Assembly: GCA_036732565.1 (NCBI GenBank) | Contig: DAINCF010000046.1 | Coordinates: 1 to 21,105 of the forward strand | Length of the DNA: 21,105 nt | Origin: JAIVJN01 sp036732565 | Lineage (GTDB): Bacteria; Acidobacteriota; Vicinamibacteria; Vicinamibacterales; UBA2999 | Reading direction: 5' to 3' | Shown: piece by piece, positions 1 to 7,026 of the stretch | How positions within the stretch are numbered: position 1 is the first letter of the stretch | Layout of the letters: every line of letters starts with the position of its first letter | Notes under the pieces: generated by a model | Told to the model about the DNA's origin: nothing | The model's input: the letters and a program-made list of their open reading frames with translations, nothing else | Database searches by the model: none | Made by a program: the position numbers and the translations under genes

Positions 1-47
1 GTACCCAACGGCAATTTCGCTACGCACTCTTAGCTTAGGCGAACTGA

Positions 48-71
48 GGGCCGGCGCAGGCCGGCCCCCAC
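48..71. repeat. REP-like palindromic repeat, copy 1
   Basis: An 8-bp GC-rich stem (48-55 and 60-67) closes a 4-base GCAG loop and is followed by CCAC. Read on the minus strand it is GTGGGGGCCGGC, a 4-base loop, then GCCGGCCC. The copy at 12568-12591 is identical apart from the loop. Identical stems with a variable loop in two intergenic places indicate a dispersed REP-type element rather than a chance hairpin. It lies upstream of the DUF433 gene and could also act as a terminator for a gene outside the window. Confidence 0.7.
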
Positions 72-103
72 GAGTTGTGAAACACACTCTAAAGGCTATC
101 TAG

Positions 104-334
104 ATGACGAGAAACCCTCCCGGCGGTCTCGGGCGACAGGATCCAGCCGTGATCGGCGGCACCGTGGTCTTCGCCGGTACGCTCGTGCCTCTGCGCACGC
201 TGTTCGATGCGGTGCTGAGCGGCGAATCGCTCGATCAGTACTTGGATCGGTATCCGGCCGTCACACGGCGTCAGGCGGTAGCCGCGCTCCAACTCGCGAG
301 AGACGTGCTCATCTGCGGCGCTCGGGCGATGTAA
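104..334 (+). CDS. DUF433 (VapB45-like) antitoxin-type protein, orphan
   Basis: This 76-residue protein has the DUF433 pattern: DPAVIGGTVVFAGTLVPL, then a hydrophobic helix, then LDQYLDRYPAVTRRQAVAALQLA, the helix-turn-helix-like half. DUF433 proteins usually act as DNA-binding antitoxins paired with a DUF5615 PIN-like RNase encoded directly downstream. No such toxin follows here: the next gene starts 87 bases later and encodes a lipoprotein. The gene may therefore be a solitary antitoxin, a regulator, or the survivor of a broken pair. The ATG at 104 is the natural start, with a weak purine stretch (AAAGG) upstream. Family assignment is fairly secure; function is inferred. Confidence 0.8.
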   Translation: MTRNPPGGLGRQDPAVIGGTVVFAGTLVPLRTLFDAVLSGESLDQYLDRYPAVTRRQAVAALQLARDVLICGARAM

Positions 335-364
335 GGAGGCGTCACTCTGCTCTCATGAGCCCGG

Positions 365-404
365 ATGGACCGACCCGGCATGTCTCTCACAGCAGCCGGT
401 CCAT
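365..404. other. inverted repeat upstream of lipoprotein gene
   Basis: ATGGACCG at 365-372 pairs perfectly with CGGTCCAT at 397-404 across a 24-base loop. The dyad lies between the DUF433 gene and the start at 422. It has no T-tract, so it is a poor intrinsic terminator. It could be an operator or an mRNA hairpin, or may be incidental. Confidence 0.3.
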
Positions 405-421
405 GATATGACAATGAGAGC

Positions 422-844
422 GTGAGTCGCTTCCTTCTGGTCGTGATGCTGTCCGGCCTGCTCCCTTCGTGCGCACCGGTGCAGGCGAACCAGGCGTCGG
501 CTCGAACACCGCAGACGCCGGCGCAAACCATCGTCCTTGCTCCGGGACAGGTCGAGCGTGTTGCGGGCACACCGGTGACCATCACGCTGAGTGGAGTTGG
601 CGAGGACTCCCGCTGTCCAGAAGGCGTCGACTGCGTCTGGGCCGGCGATGTCTCGGTGACGCTTCGCCTCGAGGCTCGTGGCACGCCGACCCAGGACGTC
701 ACCCTTCGCTTGAACACGTCCCCACGCGATGTGATGCACGGGGATCATCGCGTGACGGTCGCGGCGGTCGCACCCCATCCCAAAGCTGGCGAGAAGATCG
801 AGCCGAAGAGCTATCGTGTGACGATGCGGGTCGAGGCGCGATGA
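422..844 (+). CDS. putative lipoprotein with CP-GV-CVWAG motif
   Basis: The 140-residue product starts at a GTG; the nearby ATG at 414 is out of frame and hits a stop at once. Residues 1-17 form a lipoprotein-type signal ending LLPSC, so Cys17 would be the lipidated residue (the -2 Pro makes the lipobox imperfect). The mature part is a small beta-rich domain containing CPEGVDCVWAGDVSVTL, a motif I associate with small uncharacterised exported proteins of Acidobacteriota and Bacteroidota; its two Cys could form a disulphide. The stop overlaps the next start (ATGA at 841-844), so it is translationally coupled to the acetyltransferase. No specific function can be given. Confidence 0.75.
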   Translation: MSRFLLVVMLSGLLPSCAPVQANQASARTPQTPAQTIVLAPGQVERVAGTPVTITLSGVGEDSRCPEGVDCVWAGDVSVTLRLEARGTPTQDVTLRLNTSPRDVMHGDHRVTVAAVAPHPKAGEKIEPKSYRVTMRVEAR

Positions 845-1389
845 TCGTCCGCCTGGCAACGCCTGCAGATGCCCCCGCCGTCGCGGCATTGCATGTGGAG
901 AGTTGGCGCAGCGCCTATCGCGGCATCCTGAGTGACGAGTTCCTCGCCGGGCCGATCGACGCCGATCGGCGTGCGTTGTGGGAGGCGCGATTCTCGCCCG
1001 ACACATCGAGCGAGAGGCCGTACGTCGCCGTTGCGGAGGACGATGGTGCCTTGCAAGGGTTCGTGTGCGTGCTGCTCGACGCCGATCCCACGTGGGGCGC
1101 ATTGTTGGACAATCTCCACGTGTTGCCGTCCGCGAAAGGTCAGGGCCTCGGCCGCCGGCTGATGAGCGAAGCCTCCCGATGGATTCTGGAGCAACGACCG
1201 GAATCCCGCATGCACTTGTGGGTGTTCGAGGAGAACCTGTCCGCGCGACGGTTTTACGAGCGCCTCGGCGGCCTCATCAACGGCGCACACATCCACGAGT
1301 CGCCAGACGGGAGTCGTGCGCCCGCCGTGCGCTACGGCTGGCAAGACCTGCACCGTCTGGCTGCACTCGGAGAGACAATAGAGCGATGA
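841..1389 (+). CDS. GNAT-family N-acetyltransferase
   Basis: The 182-residue protein shows the GNAT fold. It has an N-terminal strand-helix (IVRLATPADAPAVAALHVES), motif A around residues 89-112 with the acetyl-CoA pyrophosphate loop KGQGLGRRL, and the motif B segment ARRFYERLG near 135-143. GNAT enzymes move the acetyl group of acetyl-CoA to an amine, and the substrate cannot be read from sequence. No signal peptide is visible, so it is cytoplasmic although both neighbours are lipoproteins. The ATG at 841 overlaps the previous stop and the final TGA overlaps the next ATG. The frame is open further upstream, but that part only shadows the lipoprotein gene, so 841 is the chosen start. Confidence 0.9.
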   Translation: MIVRLATPADAPAVAALHVESWRSAYRGILSDEFLAGPIDADRRALWEARFSPDTSSERPYVAVAEDDGALQGFVCVLLDADPTWGALLDNLHVLPSAKGQGLGRRLMSEASRWILEQRPESRMHLWVFEENLSARRFYERLGGLINGAHIHESPDGSRAPAVRYGWQDLHRLAALGETIER

Positions 1390-1925
1390 ACCTCGCACCG
1401 AGCATGCGCGGATTGGCAACGGCCGCCCTGGTTGCGATTGTCGCCGCCTGCGGCGGCTCCGGCAGCAGTGGCGAGTCCTCCACGCCGGCCAGCACGTCGA
1501 CGCCGCGCAGCGCAGCGTCCGGCACGAACCTCGATGCCTGCGCCCTGGTGACCCAGGCGGACGCCAGCGTGCTCTTCGGTCAGCCGGCGACACGGCAGGA
1601 GGGCTCGGAGATCGCGGTGCCGATCATGCTTGGCGAGTGTCTCTGGACGTGGGATGCGCCCACCGCCAACCAACTGCTCCAGTTCCGCGTCTGGAGTACC
1701 GAACAGGCCTATAGCCGGCCGTCGGACGAGTTCGTGCAGGACTTCCGGCTCGGCGATCGCGGCCATGTGCACGCCCATCCGCAGGGCGGCGTCAGCATCG
1801 AGTGGATTCAAGGCGGCAAGATGATCGGGTTGAGCTACAGCAAAGTCGGATCGGCCGTCCCGAGCCCACTCACCAAGACCGAAGCGATGAAGGAGCTGGC
1901 GCGAAAGGTCGCAGGCAAGCTATAG
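1386..1925 (+). CDS. putative lipoprotein, DUF3558-like
   Basis: The 179-residue product begins with a clear lipoprotein signal (LVAIVAACGG, lipidated Cys22) and a Ser/Thr/Gly-rich linker to about residue 45. The folded part starts LDACALVTQADASVLFG and later has GECLWTW. The pattern of a Cys before a leucine-valine-threonine helix and a second Cys before a tryptophan strand resembles DUF3558-type surface lipoproteins, but the match is by eye only. It shares an ATGA overlap with the acetyltransferase gene and is probably the third gene of that operon. Function unknown. Confidence 0.75.
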   Translation: MNLAPSMRGLATAALVAIVAACGGSGSSGESSTPASTSTPRSAASGTNLDACALVTQADASVLFGQPATRQEGSEIAVPIMLGECLWTWDAPTANQLLQFRVWSTEQAYSRPSDEFVQDFRLGDRGHVHAHPQGGVSIEWIQGGKMIGLSYSKVGSAVPSPLTKTEAMKELARKVAGKL

Positions 1926-1956
1926 GAACAGGACAGACAGTCACCGCGGAGAGCCT

Positions 1957-2487
1957 ATGACGAGAACAGTGTCGGCGGCGATCGGCGTCCTCTTCGTACT
2001 GGCCACGACCTCGACGGCATGGGCCAAGGGCATCACGGTCATGGTTGTCGTCGAAGGCAGCGGCCTCGGCGAGCCCATCTACATTCGGGATCCGACCATC
2101 GAGCAATTCCACGTGTGGGCTGGCCCGGGCACGCGCATGAACGGCATTGAGGGGCGTGAAGGGTTCATCATCGACTGGTCGACAACGGTCGCGCCCGACC
2201 AGGCCCGCTCGCTCCAGCGCTATCAACTCTCGTTCTACGTCAAGCAATGGAACAGCGTCTCTCGAACGTACTCGGGCGAGCATCTCGCGTACGTCGTGTC
2301 GTACGTCGTGGACTCGCTCTCCGGCGAGAGCTATGTGTATCTGCCCGGCGGGCGCGACGCCGAGTATCGGCTCAACGCCCGCTCGATCCATCGCGGGCCA
2401 CGCTGGGAAGGCCATTGGTTCCGCGCAACGCCAGCGTGGCGGCAGCTCGTGACACCCCTGCTCGAGGCAGCACAATTTCGCCGATAG
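1957..2487 (+). CDS. exported protein of unknown function
   Basis: A 176-residue protein with a standard Sec signal peptide (hydrophobic to about residue 20, then STAWAKG). The mature part is rich in beta strands and aromatic residues (KGITVMVVVEGSG, YQLSFYVKQW, SYVYLPGG). I recognise no catalytic motif. A GGAGAG ribosome-binding site lies before the ATG, 31 bases after the lipoprotein gene, so it is probably co-transcribed with 422-1925. It ends convergent with the cyclophilin gene, 36 bases away. Mature domains of this size often bind a ligand or metal, but nothing here shows that. Confidence 0.75.
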   Translation: MTRTVSAAIGVLFVLATTSTAWAKGITVMVVVEGSGLGEPIYIRDPTIEQFHVWAGPGTRMNGIEGREGFIIDWSTTVAPDQARSLQRYQLSFYVKQWNSVSRTYSGEHLAYVVSYVVDSLSGESYVYLPGGRDAEYRLNARSIHRGPRWEGHWFRATPAWRQLVTPLLEAAQFRR

Positions 2488-2523
2488 AAATCCGCCGCCG
2501 ATTTCGGTGCGCGGATCCCCAGG

Positions 2524-3138
2524 CTAGCGCTCGATCGTCGCGCGAATGATGTAGTCGAGCTTCGGGAACGCCTTCTTCAAGTAGGCGTTGCCGCCTTCGA
2601 AGATCGGCGCTTGCTTGCCTGACCGAATGCCGCTGCCCGCTTCCTCTCCGTATCCCGAATAGAGCGCATCCACGACCTTCATGCCGGCGTCATCGATGCG
2701 ACCGAACGGCACGAACGGCTCTTTGTCGTGCGTCGCGCTGTTGTCGACGGGATTGATGAAGACCTGCGTGGTGCGTCCGTTGGGGACGGCGAAGGCGAAC
2801 GCCACGGTCCCGCGCACGTTCGATTGCTGAAACGGATCGTCCGGAATGGTTCGCGTGCGCCACTCGTTCGCGACCCGCGGATCCCCGTTGATGCCGAACT
2901 GCGTCCAGCGCCCGGGAACCACACGCGTGAAGGCGACGTCGTTGTAGTACCCGACGCGCACGAGCTCATGAAAGCGATCCGCGCCAATCGGGGCCCAGGC
3001 ACGCGTCACCTCGATGACGATGTCGCCTTTGGTGGTCTCGAGGCGAACCTGGAATCGCTCCGGCGCCCGGGGGTCCTGCGCCGTCGCCGTCAGGGAACAC
3101 AACACTACTGACGCCACCACGATCAGTCGGTGAATCAT
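2524..3138 (-). CDS. exported cyclophilin-type peptidyl-prolyl isomerase
   Basis: The 204-residue protein has a signal peptide (MIHRLIVVASVVLCSLTATAQ) and then one cyclophilin domain. Visible landmarks are the strand TTKGDIVIEV, the substrate loop FTRVVPGRWTQFGINGDP with the catalytic-type Arg, and the FINPVDNS segment that stands for the cyclophilin QFFI-x-x-x-N element. Cyclophilins speed cis-trans isomerisation of prolyl bonds; this one would act in the periplasm. FHR of classical enzymes is FTR here, and TQFGINGDP replaces the usual QGG region. An upstream in-frame ATG at 3177 would add 13 residues before the signal peptide, so 3138 is preferred. It is divergent from the P460 gene. Confidence 0.9.
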   Translation of the reverse strand: MIHRLIVVASVVLCSLTATAQDPRAPERFQVRLETTKGDIVIEVTRAWAPIGADRFHELVRVGYYNDVAFTRVVPGRWTQFGINGDPRVANEWRTRTIPDDPFQQSNVRGTVAFAFAVPNGRTTQVFINPVDNSATHDKEPFVPFGRIDDAGMKVVDALYSGYGEEAGSGIRSGKQAPIFEGGNAYLKKAFPKLDYIIRATIER

Positions 3139-3254
3139 GTGGCAGCCAGGATACGCGGGGCCTATGCCAACATCCACGAAAAATGCCTGGGATAAGCCGC
3201 GCCAGAAGGGACGAAATTTCAGGCGCCGCCCATGATTTGCCCTATCTTCTGTGC

Positions 3255-3746
3255 ATGCACAGAAGCCACTTTGCTGCGCTCGTGATCCTTCTTGCCGGCT
3301 CGCTGGCCGCGCCTACGTTCACACAGAACGGCAGCGCCCCGGTCCCCTACCCTGAGGGCTATCGGTCCTGGACGCACATCAAGACCGGACTGATCAGCGC
3401 CCAGCATCCGGACTTCGCGCGTTCCGGTGGCTTCCGCCATTTCTACGGCAACCCCCAAGCGATCGCCGGCTACCGCACCGGGACGTTCCCCGACGGCGCC
3501 ATCCTCGTCGTCGACTGGCTCCAGATCGACGAGAAGAACGGCGCGTTTACCGAAGCCGCGCGGAAACGAATCGACGTCATGGTCAAGGACCAGACCAGGT
3601 TTGCCGCCACGCGCGGTTGGGGCTTCGAACAGTTCATGGGTGATACCAAGACCGAGCGCGGCGTCACGGCCGCAGACAAACAATGCGTCGCCTGTCACAG
3701 CGGGCCCGGCACGCGCGACCTCGTGTTCAGCAAGTTCCGCGAATAG
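3255..3746 (+). CDS. cytochrome P460 family protein
   Basis: The 163-residue product has a signal peptide (HFAALVILLAGSLAAPTFTQ), then a P460 domain: YRSWTHIKTG, FRHFYGNPQAIAGY, FPDGAILVVDW, and a C-terminal c-type haem motif CVACH. P460 cytochromes are small periplasmic haem proteins; characterised members oxidise hydroxylamine or bind nitric oxide, using a lysine-to-haem cross-link. Many environmental homologues are of unknown activity. The start at 3255 places the signal peptide at the N-terminus; an earlier ATG at 3183 would add 24 charged residues. The 116-base gap to the divergent cyclophilin gene should hold both promoters. Confidence 0.88.
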   Translation: MHRSHFAALVILLAGSLAAPTFTQNGSAPVPYPEGYRSWTHIKTGLISAQHPDFARSGGFRHFYGNPQAIAGYRTGTFPDGAILVVDWLQIDEKNGAFTEAARKRIDVMVKDQTRFAATRGWGFEQFMGDTKTERGVTAADKQCVACHSGPGTRDLVFSKFRE

Positions 3747-3779
3747 CGGCCGAATCTGCACGAACGTCGCGATTCCGTC

Positions 3780-4245
3780 GAGCGGAGGGTAAGACCGACG
3801 CTGCGCGTTTGGGCTGGGAGTTCGAAGTCGACCAGACCACCCCTGCCTGCCCTGAACGAGATCGACGCGGAGAGCCTCGGAGGGAAACTGGTCGGGACGG
3901 TGCTCGGCGACGCGTTCGAAGTCGCGTTCGGCGAGCTGGGCCGAGGCATCGATGCGAAAATCGTTGTCGGTCGTCGACGGCCTGGCGTCCCGGTATCCTG
4001 GCTACACGATCCTCGCCGCGGACGTGGCTGCGGCCTCGGCATTCTTGTTCCCGCGGCTGGAGCGGCTTCTCGCGAGCGGCGGCGGCTCGTCGACCGCAAT
4101 CGATGTGAAGGGACTCTCCCTCCTCATCACGCCTGACGGCCTCGCCCTCAACCGTGCCGAGCTCGCCTTGAAGGCGGAGGACCTGTCGCCAATCGTGAAC
4201 ACCGGTGTCGGCCTCGCGACAGCGTTGAGCGCGTCGCGATTATCG
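3780..4245 (+). pseudogene. remnant of a frameshifted, truncated protein gene
   Basis: No intact gene occupies the 503 bases between the P460 gene and the next gene. Two adjacent stretches look protein-like in different frames. Around 3856-3955 the frame that continues from the P460 stop gives LNEIDAESLGGKLVGTVLGD and GDAFEVAFGELGRGIDAKI. From 3952 the next frame gives SLSVVDGLASRYPGYTILAA, then PRLERLLASGGGSSTAIDVK and LSPIVNTGVGLATALSA. Outside these stretches both frames become Arg/Pro-rich shadow sequence. No credible start precedes the first part, and the second runs into the convergent gene without its own stop. I read it as a decayed gene with a frameshift near 3950 and both ends lost. 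Family not recognised. Confidence 0.35.
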
Positions 4246-4249
4246 ACGG

Positions 4250-5188
4250 TTACTGGCGCCGGACGCCGTCTGGCACAGCGAGCGTCACCGGTGGCTGGAT
4301 CTCACACTCGGGTCCCGGCAGCTCGGCGAACCAGGCCAGGCCAGCGCGCTGCGGCAGGCGTCGAACCTCCTTCCCGGTCGAGCGATCGACGAGGACTGCG
4401 TCGAAGGTGCCATCGCTGCCCATGAGGCCGCGCCACATTACGTGCGGCTGATCGAACCGCGCCTGATCGGGCTGCGAATACGACCTCTGCCCGATGTGCT
4501 CTGGAAGTTGCACGAACACATGGTCGCCGTTCATCACCGTCACGAACACGGGCTCCGCCACGTGCTCGAGCGCGACCGGCCCGGCCGCCGCTTGGGTCGC
4601 GAATCCCCACGCTACCCGCAGCGCCGCGCCGCGCCGGATTGCATCGAACAGCGAGGTCTTGGTGCCATCGAGCGGACGGCCATCGGCGTCGTGACGATAG
4701 ACCATGCGCCACTGTGGCGCGCAACTGGCCGCGCGCGGATCGACGCACCACGTGCTCCGCACTCGAGTCGAGCTTGGCGCCGAGCCGTCATCGAAATGCC
4801 CCTCGAGCAGGCCGTTCGTGCCAAGCAGACCGCTCCACCGCTGCCGCCCCGCCGGCATCAGGACGCGCGTCTGCCCGCGCTGTGGCGACTGCCGCTGGAT
4901 GTCGTCGAACTGTGCGAAGATCTCGCCCTCGAAATCGGTGACGAAGCCGGCGTCGGTCCAATGTGCCAGGTCGACGATCCCGTCGGCGTTAGCGTCGAGG
5001 CTCCAGCCGATCCGCAGAGGAGTGCCGTTGCGCACGGCGCTACGCAGGCGATCCTTCGATCCTCGAGACGCGGATCCGTCGGGCTCGACGGTGACCAAGT
5101 GACCGATCGTGCACGCCTGATCTTCTTGCGCCTGCGCGAGCGGGGCGGTACTGAGAAAGATGAGGGCCGCAATGAGGCGCTGAACCAT
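4250..5188 (-). CDS. exported protein with two tandem homologous domains
   Basis: The 312-residue product has a Sec signal peptide (VQRLIAALIFLSTAPLAQAQ). The mature part is two copies of one unit. Copy 1 has LRSAVRNGTPLRIGWSL, FVTDFEGEIFAQF and WSGLLGTNGLLEGHFDDGS. Copy 2 has FDAIRRGAALRVAWGF, FVTVMNGDHVFVQL and WRGLMGSDGTFDAVLVDRS. One Cys pair sits before each unit boundary (CTIGH; CVDPRAASCAPQW). No catalytic motif is evident; a beta-rich binding role is possible. The in-frame ATG at 5218 is less likely than 5188, which starts directly at the signal peptide. The 92-base gap to the divergent transpeptidase gene probably holds both promoters. Family not recognised. Confidence 0.8.
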   Translation of the reverse strand: MVQRLIAALIFLSTAPLAQAQEDQACTIGHLVTVEPDGSASRGSKDRLRSAVRNGTPLRIGWSLDANADGIVDLAHWTDAGFVTDFEGEIFAQFDDIQRQSPQRGQTRVLMPAGRQRWSGLLGTNGLLEGHFDDGSAPSSTRVRSTWCVDPRAASCAPQWRMVYRHDADGRPLDGTKTSLFDAIRRGAALRVAWGFATQAAAGPVALEHVAEPVFVTVMNGDHVFVQLPEHIGQRSYSQPDQARFDQPHVMWRGLMGSDGTFDAVLVDRSTGKEVRRLPQRAGLAWFAELPGPECEIQPPVTLAVPDGVRRQ

Positions 5189-5280
5189 GGTGTGCACCAG
5201 GATACGTCCTCCGCTCACCGTTCAGGTGGCCGGCACCTCAGCCAGAACGGCATGGTCGGGTATTTGCACTCGTCTTTACC

Positions 5281-6258
5281 ATGCGTCGCGAGGTCGCCAC
5301 GATCGGCGTGTTCGTATGCTGGGTGTCCGTTGCCGCTCCCCAATCGAAGACGGGTACGTCAACGATGGCCTTGCAGGTCGCACTCGATCGGGCTTCGGTG
5401 TCTCCCGGCCTCATCGACGGCATGCCAGGCCGGCAGACCACGCAGGCGCTATCGGTGTTCCAGCACGCCCGTGGCCTCGCCGCGACCGGTAGGCTCGACG
5501 ATGCTTCGCGGACGGCGTTGAAGCTCGATACCCAGTCGCCGACCGAGGCCTACACCATCACCGCTCAGGACGTCGCTGGTCCGTTCGTGCCCACGATTCC
5601 GGACGATCTGATGTCCCAAGGTTCCCTCGAGACCCTGGCCTACACCTCCGTAGTCGAGTCGATCGCCGAGCGGTTCCATACCGATGGTGGTGTGCTGCGT
5701 CGCCTGAACCCTCGGGCGCGCTTCGCCGAAGGCGAAGCGATTCAGGTCCCGAATGTCGAGCCCATGGCCGTGCCGACCGAATCCAAACGCCGGAACGGTC
5801 CAGGCCCCGATGCAGGACGAGTGGGTGTGCTCGTCGTCTCCAAATCGCCTGCGCTCGCCATGGCGCTCGACGCCCATGGTACGCTGCTGTTCGCGGCACC
5901 GGTGACGTCGGGAAGCGAGCACGACCCACTGCCGATTGGTGAGTGGAAGGTCACGGACGTCTATCTGCTACCCGTGTTCCACTACAACCCCGCGCTGTTC
6001 TGGGACGCCGATCCGTCGCACGCGAAGACCGTCATCAAACCCGGGCCCAACAATCCCGCGGGCGTGGCGTGGATCGACATCGATCGCGAGCACTATGGCC
6101 TCCACGGCACACCGGAACCGCGCATCATCGGCCGCTCGACGTCGCATGGGTGCGTCCGCTTGACCAATTGGGACGTCATCCGCCTGCTGGCGTTCGTGGC
6201 GCCCGGCACCAAGGTCGTGTTCAGTGAGCAACCGGTCGATCTTCGGCCCGTTCGCTGA
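5281..6258 (+). CDS. L,D-transpeptidase (YkuD) with peptidoglycan-binding domain
   Basis: A 325-residue exported protein. After the signal region comes a PG_binding_1 domain (about 29-80: LQVALDRASVSPGLIDGMPG, TTQALSVFQ). A LysM-like segment follows (about 122-158: SVVESIAERFHTDGG, EAIQVPNV), then the YkuD catalytic domain (about 182-318). The active site is intact: HGTPEPRIIGRSTSHGCVRL with His275, His289 and nucleophile Cys291. Such enzymes form 3-3 cross-links or attach proteins to peptidoglycan in the periplasm. The stop is followed after 4 bases by the M23 peptidase gene, so the two wall enzymes are probably co-expressed. No good ribosome-binding site is seen before the ATG. Confidence 0.93.
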   Translation: MRREVATIGVFVCWVSVAAPQSKTGTSTMALQVALDRASVSPGLIDGMPGRQTTQALSVFQHARGLAATGRLDDASRTALKLDTQSPTEAYTITAQDVAGPFVPTIPDDLMSQGSLETLAYTSVVESIAERFHTDGGVLRRLNPRARFAEGEAIQVPNVEPMAVPTESKRRNGPGPDAGRVGVLVVSKSPALAMALDAHGTLLFAAPVTSGSEHDPLPIGEWKVTDVYLLPVFHYNPALFWDADPSHAKTVIKPGPNNPAGVAWIDIDREHYGLHGTPEPRIIGRSTSHGCVRLTNWDVIRLLAFVAPGTKVVFSEQPVDLRPVR

Positions 6259-6262
6259 GGGC

Positions 6263-6874
6263 ATGATGCGAACGCAACCCGGCATGGTGGGGCTCATCGC
6301 CGCGGCGCTGCTGGCCTGCGGAGTGGGGGCTTATGCGCTCGCGAGTCGGACCACTGCGGCAAGACCACAGACGGTGTCGATCGCACCCGTCGAACGTCCT
6401 CAGCCCCACGCCTCCGACATCGTCGAGCTGAAGCGTCGCCGCCTCGAGTTGCCGGTGCAAGGCGGGGATCGATCCCAACTCCTGCCGAGTTTCGATCAAC
6501 CGCGAGGCAGCCATGTGCACGAGGCGATCGACATTCTGGCGCCGCGAGGGACGCCCGTGATCGCGGTCGAGGATGGAACAGTGGCGAAGCTGTTCGCGAG
6601 CAAGCAGGGCGGCCTGACGATCTACCTCTTCGATCCTTCAGAGCGTTTCGCCTACTACTACGCTCATCTCGATCGTTACGCCGAACACCTCGACGAAGGC
6701 GCGCGCGTCGCTCGCAGCGAGGTGCTCGGCTATGTCGGCAGCACCGGCAACGCCGATCCAGCCAGCCCACACCTTCATTTCACGATCTTCCGATTGGGAC
6801 CCGAACGCCAGTGGTGGGAAGGTGTGGCGATCGATCCGTATCCCATCTTCACGGCGGCCGACCGGCGTAACTGA
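6263..6874 (+). CDS. M23 family metallopeptidase (LytM-type)
   Basis: The 203-residue protein has one N-terminal membrane segment (GLIAAALLACGVGAYALAS) that anchors or exports it. A Zn-peptidase domain from about residue 62 follows. All expected ligands are present: His86 and Asp90 in SHVHEAIDILAPRGTP, and PHLHF with His170 and His172; His135 sits in YYYAHLDRY. M23 enzymes cut peptidoglycan peptide cross-links. I chose the ATG at 6263, just after the transpeptidase stop with CTGAGG close upstream; the GTG at 6224 (overlapping that gene) and the ATG at 6266 are alternatives. The pairing of a cross-linking and a cross-link-cutting enzyme suggests wall remodelling. Confidence 0.92.
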   Translation: MMRTQPGMVGLIAAALLACGVGAYALASRTTAARPQTVSIAPVERPQPHASDIVELKRRRLELPVQGGDRSQLLPSFDQPRGSHVHEAIDILAPRGTPVIAVEDGTVAKLFASKQGGLTIYLFDPSERFAYYYAHLDRYAEHLDEGARVARSEVLGYVGSTGNADPASPHLHFTIFRLGPERQWWEGVAIDPYPIFTAADRRN

Positions 6875-6964
6875 CGGCCGTTTGCAGAGTATCGGTCGAG
6901 GCGGGACTAGTGGAGCGTATCCACGGCCTTACTACCATCTACCGAGTGCTCGGGGAGCAGTTTC

Positions 6965-6989
6965 CCGGCCGTTCCTACGGAACGGCCGG
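6965..6989. terminator. perfect hairpin between convergent genes
   Basis: CCGGCCGTTCC (6965-6975), loop TAC, then GGAACGGCCGG (6979-6989) form a perfect 11-bp stem. It lies between the stop of the M23 gene and the end of the PF06439 gene, so it could end transcription from both sides. The T-run after it is short and interrupted on both strands, so a REP-type element is an alternative reading. Confidence 0.55.
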
Positions 6990-7026
6990 TTGTGATTTCG
7001 ACCGTACATCCCACTAGGGCCCCGCC

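Noticed and set aside
2487..2505. GAAATC/GATTTC dyad between convergent genes as a terminator
   Set aside because: The stem is only 6 bp and AT-rich, with no T-tract. Too weak to call.
4442..5521. A 359-codon plus-strand open frame
   Set aside because: It is antisense to the duplicated-domain gene and overlaps the transpeptidase start. Its translation shows no recognisable domain.
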